DNA of 28,853 nucleotides from Clostridiales bacterium (lineage in GTDB: Bacteria > Bacillota > Clostridia > Christensenellales > Borkfalkiaceae). This document shows positions 7,801-12,661 of the stretch, piece by piece. Under the pieces are notes generated by a model that saw nothing but the letters and a program-made list of their open reading frames with translations, was not told the DNA's origin and did no database searches. Numbering within the stretch: the first letter of the stretch is position 1; every line of letters starts with the position of its first letter. Position numbers and translations under genes: made by a program. The DNA lies in NCBI GenBank assembly GCA_003538975.1, contig DPQQ01000004.1:1-28853 (forward strand). The letters are read 5' to 3'.

Positions 7801-9471
7801 TTCGAGACCTGCTTTGTAGGTAGCGTTCATGAGTTTATCGTAACCTGCGGGGCAAGCCGGGTGAACGGTGTCGTTGCCGGAAGATCCGTTGTTTCCGTAA
7901 AGGCTTGAGATCGGTTTACCGCTTTCATCCGAAAGTTCGGAATATGTGTCTACTACATCGAGCCATGTTTTGCCTTCGGCGTATTCGACCATAGCGGAAT
8001 TGATCTGTTTGATAATCGCATTATAGCTTTCCTGACCTATTCTCTGCTCGATAGTCCACCAATAAATATGCGTATTCGGCATGTTTTCGTTGGACATAGA
8101 AAGAAGAGTATAAAGGTTATCGAGTACGGCGCTTGCCGACAAACCGCCGTCGAACAAGTCGTTGGTTCCGATATGAAGAACTATCGCTTTGGGCTGATAG
8201 GAGTAGTAGTTCTGCATTAAGTATTTCCATCCGGAAGCTCTCGAAGAACTTATGCCTACCGTATAAGCGTTTTTAACGCCGAATCTCGAAGACGAATAGA
8301 AGTCTACGAAGAACCAGCGTTCGTCCATGAAGCTGTCGCCCGCAAAGAGCACGAGTTCGCCTTCGTCGTAGTCGAAACTGCTAAGGCCCGTTTTAACGGA
8401 ATTAAGTCTCGCGTCTTCTTCGCTTAAAGGTCTCGCTTTACCGTTGTCGGTAGCTTGGTCAGAAGATTTTACCGTTACGGTAAAGGTAGTCGTATAAGAG
8501 CCGTCGGTTGCCGTTACGGTCGCGGTTCCCTTAGTGATACCCTTGACGTTATATCCGTTGATTTCGATATTTTCGCTGTCGGAAGTATAAGTAACCTGCG
8601 TCGCTTCGCCGTTAAACGTCGGCTTAACGGTCATAAAATAACCTTCGAAAGTTTCGGCGTTCTTTACGGTGAAGGGAACGGTTACGGTAACGGTGAATTT
8701 AACCGAATAATGTTCGGAATACGCGGTAACTTCGGTAATGCCTTCTTTAACCGCGGTAATAACGCCGTTTTCGACGGTGACGGAATTACCGTTAAGACTG
8801 TAACTCAATTCTTCCGCCTTGGTTTCGTCCGAGAACACGGGAACGATGGTCTTGGTTTCGCCTACGCTCATGGTCATGTTTTCGATCGTAACGGTCGCGG
8901 TGAATTCTTCGCTTACGGTTACTGCGAACTTTACTACGCTCTTATTCGATATTGCCGTAACCGTGGTCGTCGTACCGGCGACAAGTCCTTCGACGTAGTT
9001 TGCGTCGGCGGCATTTTTGGCTATTCTGATATTATCGCCTTCATACCTGAAGGTTACGTTTCTCTGAACGGCTACGGGAGCGTCGATAACGATTATTCTT
9101 TTCGCCCCCGCCTTAAGTTCGATATCGTTGATCGAAAAATCGGCTTCTGCGGTTTCGGAACCTACCGTTACCTTAAAGGTCGTTTCTTTACCGCCTGCTT
9201 TTGCCGTAACGGTTGTTACGGTATCGGCGACAAGACCTGCTGCAAAGCCGTTTTCGATAGCGATATTTTCGCCTTCGAAAGTATAGGTTACGTCCGTATT
9301 ATCGGAAGAACCTTCAAAAACGACTTCGATTTGCTTGACTTCGTTAACGGCAAGAGTAACGTCTTTTACGCTTAATTTCGAATAATCTTCGAATGCACAT
9401 GCGGTAAGTCCGAAAACCGAAGCCAAAAGACAAACTATAGCCGAAATAGCGACAAACAGTTTCTTTTTCAT
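4837..9471 (-). CDS. Giant Ig-like/SGNH-hydrolase/beta-sandwich lipoprotein
   Basis: A 1544-residue exported lipoprotein. The signal peptide ends in the lipobox LTAC with acylated Cys25. Four Ig-like (BIG2-type) repeats occupy about 31-103, 112-187, 193-265 and 266-336. Next is an SGNH/GDSL hydrolase domain (about 365-560) with every expected element: nucleophile Ser380 in FAGDSF, a glycine in TVGISSSRAS, Asn437 in GTND, and Asp534 with His537 in DTVHP. Residues 575-1540 form about five beta-rich, laminin-G-like segments; 580-705 and 1045-1175 look like copies of one another. Between them, 926-995 holds a Cys/His-rich unit (YTCRRCGE, PCEHTYEESW) of the kind scattered in Clostridia surface proteins. 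SGNH enzymes are mostly esterases, so a surface deacetylase acting on plant or host glycan is a reasonable inference. There is no LPXTG anchor. The AAAGGAGA ribosome site fixes the start. Confidence 0.9.
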   Translation of the reverse strand: MKKKLFVAISAIVCLLASVFGLTACAFEDYSKLSVKDVTLAVNEVKQIEVVFEGSSDNTDVTYTFEGENIAIENGFAAGLVADTVTTVTAKAGGKETTFKVTVGSETAEADFSINDIELKAGAKRIIVIDAPVAVQRNVTFRYEGDNIRIAKNAADANYVEGLVAGTTTTVTAISNKSVVKFAVTVSEEFTATVTIENMTMSVGETKTIVPVFSDETKAEELSYSLNGNSVTVENGVITAVKEGITEVTAYSEHYSVKFTVTVTVPFTVKNAETFEGYFMTVKPTFNGEATQVTYTSDSENIEINGYNVKGITKGTATVTATDGSYTTTFTVTVKSSDQATDNGKARPLSEEDARLNSVKTGLSSFDYDEGELVLFAGDSFMDERWFFVDFYSSSRFGVKNAYTVGISSSRASGWKYLMQNYYSYQPKAIVLHIGTNDLFDGGLSASAVLDNLYTLLSMSNENMPNTHIYWWTIEQRIGQESYNAIIKQINSAMVEYAEGKTWLDVVDTYSELSDESGKPISSLYGNNGSSGNDTVHPACPAGYDKLMNATYKAGLEIAVNSKAGKVANWSTTETQNLGTSSKSIPLTNGKFLFRTELTIVSSGKNAHVSFAFNGSDKERFLIWDSNSDKIFNYGGACDGNYQSGSVDTLDASAGNKKVVVEILFDGETAYFFADGKLERVFTKAPITSGIVVATEATAAKFENTVVYAEANNGLTKITEKLADSQITALFDTTAAGAMISTNSALPDKSSKALLDVGAYYEASEGFTFTEGQRDNWFLMNGKSRQTGDFIFRFDFKRTSAAAAGFFGLTFSAVGQHDVWKQYHLFYQNDGDAAFRIHSSYGSKSENPNYTGIPVDKNEMTCYIVRQGDTIRQIFYINEHYAVSTNTFADELELWFNIEGMTGIVSGASISYDADEITTFLNKLTCATEGHDWDEGVVKEEPADGKNGLKLYTCRRCGETRTEVIYPCEHTYEESWSWNGEAATLTLVCSKNSEHTLTSSEATYAVKAAEGKWGIEATVALNGTDHTTFKSYEAIYSNLVVGNTESINGVRHLKNTSGKFYFSATVDVSGVTLEKNVYLQFGKDTDRLRYLVWAPGNVENFKLYNFYYCDTANGSVKVTDGAASFTVEVTANGSTAWFKINGTIVATINANNEIKNWNELLIGGENATWSFSHVIYESEDGEHYKETPDNSSDYGKVNAGEKVALSDINAEFADAKYAEVTIYGNSYNPAVFSIGTSLVVTDTEGNSVYGFGSWEFLDMGWLLAWQDVTQDKANHNDEMWQWMTDLDPNPFRSFCDYTLGVKISVAVYGTKLYAFYSVDGGANWTKFASKNGGDINNLGFTPAKIGYIYGGHDAYYKDLSASKTVPENIAAIINKEFETQSFGSNAGAVYTAIDFNATGYVEGDYVVSFNVENAAVDNWLVYTAYDFDGNYALGPSWNGTWSLFHQFGTVKDEYASLYTNTLSDKSFTMTANYTVTIVRYQGNMYTIIKTADGMTYAKAAISDSVTKMAFGGYNQKSTATLTNKRLSQKTEDITAALDGILTAE

Positions 9472-9728
9472 TTCACTTCTCCTTTATTTTACGCAAATTA
9501 TTTGCGCTGAGTCCCTTCTTGTTCCCTTTTCTTCTCGTAAGGCTTTTCCGCCCTCGCTTACGCCGCAGAAAAACGGGCGTCCCTTCGCCGGTAAATATCT
9601 TTTAATCACGGCGTCGGTTTTTTGATTTTTATCTTTTTGAAATAAAAAATCATGCTTGATATTTTCTTTCAAAAAAAGTTTCACGCAGAATTTTCATGCG
9701 CAAAAACATCGGCAACCTAAGTCCCGAC
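9472..9728 (-). promoter_or_regulatory. Long structured 5' leader of the SGNH lipoprotein gene
   Basis: From the predicted transcription start near 9728 to the ATG at 9471 lies about 257 bases with no convincing gene. Read leftward it can form several local hairpins: a GATTTTT/AAAAATC stem, a CGTAA/TTACG stem enclosing GGC-loop-GCC, and a CGCAAAT/ATTTGCG palindrome just before the ribosome site. The pattern GGGAC occurs three times. I do not recognise a known riboswitch class in it. Confidence 0.55.
9492..9506. repeat. Perfect 15-bp palindrome next to the lipoprotein ribosome site
   Basis: CGCAAAT-T-ATTTGCG, seven bases each side of a single central base. It ends about 12 bases before the AAAGGAG ribosome site. 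It could be a DNA operator or, in RNA, a six-pair hairpin with a UAA loop. Confidence 0.6.
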
Positions 9729-9734
9729 AATAAA

Positions 9735-9762
9735 ATTATATCACTTTTAATTCTCATGTCAA
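9735..9762 (-). promoter_or_regulatory. Near-consensus sigma-A promoter of the SGNH lipoprotein gene
   Basis: Reading leftward, TTGACA (9757-9762), a 16-base spacer, then TATAAT (9735-9740). Both hexamers are perfect, and the DNA upstream is A/T-rich. The predicted start near 9728 leaves a leader of about 257 bases before the ATG. Confidence 0.85.
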
Positions 9763-9965
9763 TACAAAAAGATAAATTTTTTCACAATATATCAAAATAC
9801 TTTCATTAAGTTTATATTTTTTATACTATAATAATAAAAATATTATCAGCGTTTCAAAGATTTTTACTCCATACTAAAGTTTGCTCCGTCTCTGAAACGG
9901 TTTTTCTTATACAATGTTGTATTTTATAACTTTTAATCCCGAATAATTTAAAATACAAAAAGAAT
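9763..9965. other. AT-rich intergenic stretch with an imperfect inverted repeat
   Basis: No gene is seen here. The stretch is upstream of the lipoprotein promoter and downstream of the aldolase terminator. Its one structured element is the inverted repeat 9850-9860 with 9889-9899 (ten of eleven bases pair around 28 bases), followed on the top strand by GTTTTTCTT. That arrangement looks like a rightward terminator, although no rightward gene precedes it. Confidence 0.4.
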
Positions 9966-9967
9966 AC

Positions 9968-9994
9968 AAAAAGCGGCGGGCTTCTGCCCGCCGC
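9968..9994 (-). terminator. Intrinsic terminator of the rhaD transcript
   Basis: A perfect nine-pair GC-rich stem (GCGGCGGGC at 9973-9981 with GCCCGCCGC at 9986-9994) around a four-base loop, followed leftward by five U residues. It lies about 70 bases beyond the aldolase stop codon. Confidence 0.93.
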
Positions 9995-10022
9995 ATGCAA
10001 ATCGGTTCCTTTTATTTTACGG

Positions 10023-10043
10023 TCATCGGATTATCCGACGACT
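10023..10043. repeat. Palindrome in the rhaD 3' region (core CGGATTATCCG)
   Basis: TCGGAT-T-ATCCGA at 10026-10038 extends outward to GTC/GAC with one mismatch, giving 21 bases in all. In the leftward RNA it makes a nine-pair hairpin (one G-U) with a UAA loop. The 11-base core recurs at 26542-26552, between glnS and cvpA. Confidence 0.55.
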
Positions 10044-10064
10044 TTTATGGTTTTTTCTGATGGT

Positions 10065-10901
10065 TCAGTCAAGTATACCGCTTTTAACGTCGAGCTGCCA
10101 CAAATCCACAAGACCTTTTATTACTTCGTCCGGGATTTCGTTTTTAACTTTACCGAGAGTCAGCATATAAATCTGCGCCGTCTTTTCAACCGTTTCGATA
10201 AGCCCGAAAGCTTCGTCCATAGTTCTGCCGGAACCGTAAATTCCGTGATTTGTCCACAAAACTATGCGGTATTCTTTCATCTTTTTAGCAGTTGCTTCGC
10301 CGATAAGATTGGTTCCGCAAACCATACACGGCAAAATTCCCACGCCGTCCGGGAATACTACCACCGCTTCGGTATTGGTCTTCCAGAGTGTTTTCGTGAA
10401 TTTAAGTTCGTCGATGTCGCATACCGTGTTCATTGCGATGGTATACGTCGGGTGCGAGTGAATCACAACTTTGTTTTCGGGATCTTTTTTAAGTCTCGCC
10501 GCATGACTCATAAGGTGCGCCGGAAATTCCGAAGTGAACTTTCCTCCATCCTTAAATCCCCATAAAAGTTCGGCATATTCGCCGCTGTCCGAAATTTTTA
10601 CTACTCCGAGATTGGTTTCGGGATCTTTGTCCACGTTTTTGAAGTACTTTCCGGTACCAGTAACGATAAAATATCTGCCTCTTACTATCTCGTCTGCGGT
10701 AAAGCCCAAAGGAATTTTTCTTAAAACTTCCGCTCCCGCGAAATATTCGTTCGCTTCTTCCTGCGTTAAGAGTCTCGATACGTTGCCGCCGTTTCTTTCG
10801 TCCCAGCCGAGACGATACATGTTGGAAGTAACTTCGCGCATTTCTTCGGCAAAGGGCGAGTCCGCTACGTTCTTTTTAAGTAAGTTTCCGAAAATTTTCA
10901 T
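10065..10901 (-). CDS. rhaD: Rhamnulose-1-phosphate aldolase
   Basis: A class II, zinc-dependent aldolase that splits L-rhamnulose 1-phosphate into dihydroxyacetone phosphate and L-lactaldehyde, the last step of L-rhamnose breakdown. The 278-residue length is close to E. coli RhaD (274). Diagnostic stretches are GWDERNGGN near 32, TGTGKYFKNV near 81, TSEFPAH with probable catalytic Glu125, the zinc ligands His148 and His150 in IHSH, VVFPDGVGILP near 180, and third ligand His219 in NHGIYGSG. The match runs along the full length and is closer to RhaD than to fuculose-phosphate aldolase. The start has a CGGAGA ribosome site. The VanZ-like gene lies 43 bases upstream on the same strand, and a strong terminator follows. 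No kinase, isomerase or transporter for rhamnose is in the window, so the gene stands apart from its pathway. Confidence 0.94.
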   Translation of the reverse strand: MKIFGNLLKKNVADSPFAEEMREVTSNMYRLGWDERNGGNVSRLLTQEEANEYFAGAEVLRKIPLGFTADEIVRGRYFIVTGTGKYFKNVDKDPETNLGVVKISDSGEYAELLWGFKDGGKFTSEFPAHLMSHAARLKKDPENKVVIHSHPTYTIAMNTVCDIDELKFTKTLWKTNTEAVVVFPDGVGILPCMVCGTNLIGEATAKKMKEYRIVLWTNHGIYGSGRTMDEAFGLIETVEKTAQIYMLTLGKVKNEIPDEVIKGLVDLWQLDVKSGILD

Positions 10902-10944
10902 CTTTCTCTCCGTTTTATATTTTTTGATTTATGTATTTTTATAT

Positions 10945-11535
10945 TTATACTGCGACGGGCGTATTTTCGTCGTGTTCGGAAATATTCGCTTTTTTGGCAG
11001 CCTTTCGGCGATACAGTTCGTAAAACAAACATACCGTGGCGGCAGAAATAAACACTCCCGTAACGTCGAGAGCGACGTCTTTTATATCGCATACTCTGCC
11101 CGGGACGAAGTATTGGTGTATCTCGTCCGACAAAGCGTAAATTCCGCACAAAGCGAACACTATCAAAAATCTTACCAAGGACTTCATATCGAACGTCGTC
11201 GCGAATATCGCCGCAAAAAACGTAAATATCGCAAATTCGAGAATGTGCGCAAACTTTCTTATTATCGGATCGAGCTTTTTTATCCGCGCTTCTTTTTCCT
11301 GTTTTTTCTCTTCTTCTGTAACGACCGGCGCAGAAGGATCTGACGGCGTTGCCGCTTCCGAACCGGAAGAATCCGATGGGTTTTCGGGATTTATTACGCC
11401 GTCCACCTTGCCGGTTACCGCGACGGAAAGCTCGCCCGACTGTTTTGCGGGAAGCGCGGAATTATAAAAAATGAACGCCATCGAACAAAGCGTAAACGCA
11501 CCAGCGATAATTCTTAATAAAATTTTCTTTTTCAT
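10945..11535 (-). CDS. VanZ-like membrane protein with Ser/Pro/Glu linker
   Basis: A 196-residue membrane protein of the VanZ-like family (named after the teicoplanin-resistance accessory protein). After an N-terminal helix (about 8-27), residues 45-85 are a low-complexity Ser/Pro/Glu/Lys stretch. The family core follows: RKFAHILEF at 93-101, where His97 and Glu100 are typical, then hydrophobic helices and the signature DEIHQYFVPGR at 137-147 with Asp150/Asp154/Asp157 nearby. VanZ-like proteins are widespread and most are not proven to give antibiotic resistance. The promoter at 11600-11629 is strong. The ATG has no ribosome site directly before it; an AGGGGG run lies upstream of a hairpin (11544-11561). 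The aldolase gene follows after 43 bases, so both may share a transcript. Confidence 0.9.
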   Translation of the reverse strand: MKKKILLRIIAGAFTLCSMAFIFYNSALPAKQSGELSVAVTGKVDGVINPENPSDSSGSEAATPSDPSAPVVTEEEKKQEKEARIKKLDPIIRKFAHILEFAIFTFFAAIFATTFDMKSLVRFLIVFALCGIYALSDEIHQYFVPGRVCDIKDVALDVTGVFISAATVCLFYELYRRKAAKKANISEHDENTPVAV

Positions 11536-11543
11536 ACAAACAA

Positions 11544-11567
11544 AGCCGTAAAATTTCGGCTCCCCCT
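11544..11567 (-). promoter_or_regulatory. Hairpin separating Shine-Dalgarno from the VanZ-like start codon
   Basis: Read leftward, AGGGGG (11562-11567) is followed at once by AGCCG-loop-CGGCT (11544-11561) and then eight bases to the ATG. Linear spacing is too long for initiation, but folding the hairpin brings the Shine-Dalgarno to about eight bases. No alternative in-frame start fits better. Confidence 0.5.
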
Positions 11568-11599
11568 ATTAATATTATCTTATGTTTGTATTTATTAAA

Positions 11600-11629
11600 A
11601 TTATATATCCTTAAAACCCGATGTGTCAA
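11600..11629 (-). promoter_or_regulatory. Sigma-A promoter of the VanZ-like gene
   Basis: Reading leftward, perfect TTGACA (11624-11629), an 18-base spacer and perfect TATAAT (11600-11605). The predicted start near 11593 gives a leader of about 58 bases. Confidence 0.8.
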
Positions 11630-11751
11630 GTTATAAACGAGTCGGTCAAAACTTTTGAGTGTAAATAAGCGACTTTCCGAAACTTTTTTGATAAATTCCA
11701 TGATAAACCGTCGTTCTGTCAGCGATAAAGTTAAAATAAAAGCAAACAAAA

Positions 11752-11778
11752 AAACGCTCCCGTTTTACGAGAACGTTT
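11752..11778 (-). terminator. Intrinsic terminator after tRNA-Gln
   Basis: Twelve pairs with two G-U wobbles (11752-11763 with 11767-11778), a three-base loop and a U-run on the leftward side. It begins two bases after the tRNA 3' end. Confidence 0.88.
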
Positions 11779-11780
11779 AC

Positions 11781-11856
11781 TGGCAGGGGTAGCTGGATTC
11801 GAACCAACGAAGTGACGGAGTCAGAGTCCGTTGCCTTACCGCTTGGCGATACCCCT
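11781..11856 (-). tRNA. glnT: tRNA-Gln (anticodon CUG)
   Basis: A 76-base cloverleaf with encoded CCA. The acceptor stem AGGGGTA pairs with TACCCCT, the discriminator is G, the D-arm is GCCAAGCGGTAAGGC, and the anticodon stem ACGGA/TCCGT holds loop CTCTGAC with anticodon CTG (top-strand CAG at 11822-11824). The T-arm has the TTCGAAT loop. The sequence is very close to the bacterial glutamine tRNA pattern starting GGGGTATCGCCAAGCGG. It reads CAG codons. It has its own promoter and terminator, so it is a single-gene unit. The symbol is descriptive only. Confidence 0.97.
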
Positions 11857-11872
11857 ATTTCTTAACTCTGTT

Positions 11873-11901
11873 ATTTTACCACGATATTATTTATTTTACA
11901 A
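11873..11901 (-). promoter_or_regulatory. Promoter of tRNA-Gln
   Basis: Reading leftward, TTGTAA (11896-11901), a 17-base spacer and TAAAAT (11873-11878), ending 16 bases before the mature tRNA 5' end. The hexamers are good but not perfect. Confidence 0.6.
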
Positions 11902-11979
11902 GCGATTTTACGAACGTTTTTACAAAAAAGCGGTAAATTTATCAAAACCGCATAATCGCCTTATGTTAAAAGGAAAGGT

Positions 11980-12570
11980 TTATACAAAATCTTTTATATC
12001 GAATTCTTCCGGGTAATCTTCCATAGCTTTTTTTACGCAGAGATACATAGATGCGGTATCGTATCTCGCGTCATGGCTCTTTGAAACCTCGCCGAAAAGT
12101 CTTCTTTCTTCTTCGCAAGCCGCATTGAAATCAACTCCTAAAAAGTCGCAGAGTTCGGTTAATTTAGGGTATTTATAGCCAAGTCCACTTCTTCTCGGTA
12201 ATTTACAGACGGGAACGGCCGACTTCATCGAATCGAATTCTTTTTGGTAACGGAACGCCGTACCTGTTCTCTCGAACTCCGTCCGCATAAAGTTCGTATC
12301 GAAGTTTACGTTATGCGCGACTATAAGATCCGCCGAAGCGAAATCGTAAGCTATTTCTTCGATACTGTCGGCAAAAACCTTCCCGCCGGAAAGTTCCGTA
12401 AGTTTTCCGACCGAAAACCCGTGCACCATAAACGCGCCGTACTCGACGTAAGGCACGGTGAAAAAGAAATTTTTAGCCGTATCTCCGAAAGGATCCTGCA
12501 TAATGTAGGACAGCTGACATATATATCCGGGATTAAGTCCCGTTGTTTCGGTATCGAAGTAAAGTATCAT
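11980..12570 (-). CDS. DEDDh 3'-5' exonuclease, DNA polymerase III epsilon-like
   Basis: A 196-residue exonuclease of the DnaQ/RNase T superfamily. Exo I is YFDTETTG with Asp6 and Glu8, Exo II is HNVNFDTNF with Asp91, and Exo III is HDARYDT with His166 and Asp171, so all five catalytic residues of the DEDDh class are present. It could proofread, trim RNA or act in repair; a free-standing protein of this size does not reveal which. The ATG at 12570 must be the start because Exo I begins at residue 4. There is no Shine-Dalgarno at normal spacing. A TATAAT lies exactly where transcription would begin at or beside the A of the ATG, so the mRNA may be leaderless. The tRNA-Gln gene follows downstream with its own promoter. 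Confidence 0.92.
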   Translation of the reverse strand: MILYFDTETTGLNPGYICQLSYIMQDPFGDTAKNFFFTVPYVEYGAFMVHGFSVGKLTELSGGKVFADSIEEIAYDFASADLIVAHNVNFDTNFMRTEFERTGTAFRYQKEFDSMKSAVPVCKLPRRSGLGYKYPKLTELCDFLGVDFNAACEEERRLFGEVSKSHDARYDTASMYLCVKKAMEDYPEEFDIKDFV

Positions 12571-12576
12571 ATAACT

Positions 12577-12582
12577 ATTATA
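12577..12582 (-). promoter_or_regulatory. -10 element immediately before the exonuclease start
   Basis: A perfect TATAAT read leftward, with six bases between it and the ATG at 12570. The -35 region is poor: the best match is TTTCAA at 12598-12603 with only a 15-base spacer. The placement suggests a leaderless transcript. Confidence 0.45.
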
Positions 12583-12620
12583 AAAGTTTTACCTTGGTTG
12601 AAATAATTTTTATAAACAAA

Positions 12621-12649
12621 AAAGGGGCAGGTACTCGCCTTACCCCTTT
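12621..12649 (-). terminator. Intrinsic terminator of the foldase-like lipoprotein gene
   Basis: AAAGGGG (12643-12649 on the complementary strand) pairs with CCCCTTT (12621-12627), with extra pairing inside the loop, followed leftward by a U-run. It lies 12 bases past the stop codon. Confidence 0.88.
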
Positions 12650-12661
12650 ATTTTGTTATGA

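Noticed and set aside
8455..9375. A 306-codon rightward frame opposite the Ig-like domains of the lipoprotein.
   Set aside because: It is the antisense shadow of the repetitive Thr/Val-rich coding sequence, low in complexity and without a ribosome site or family match.
9484..9684. A 66-codon reverse-strand frame (GTG start) in the leader of the SGNH lipoprotein gene.
   Set aside because: No ribosome site before the GTG, no family resemblance, and it lies wholly within the structured leader; it is more likely a chance open frame.
11462..11749. A 95-codon reverse frame overlapping the VanZ-like start and its promoter.
   Set aside because: It covers the strong promoter and out-of-frame VanZ coding sequence and shows no recognisable features.
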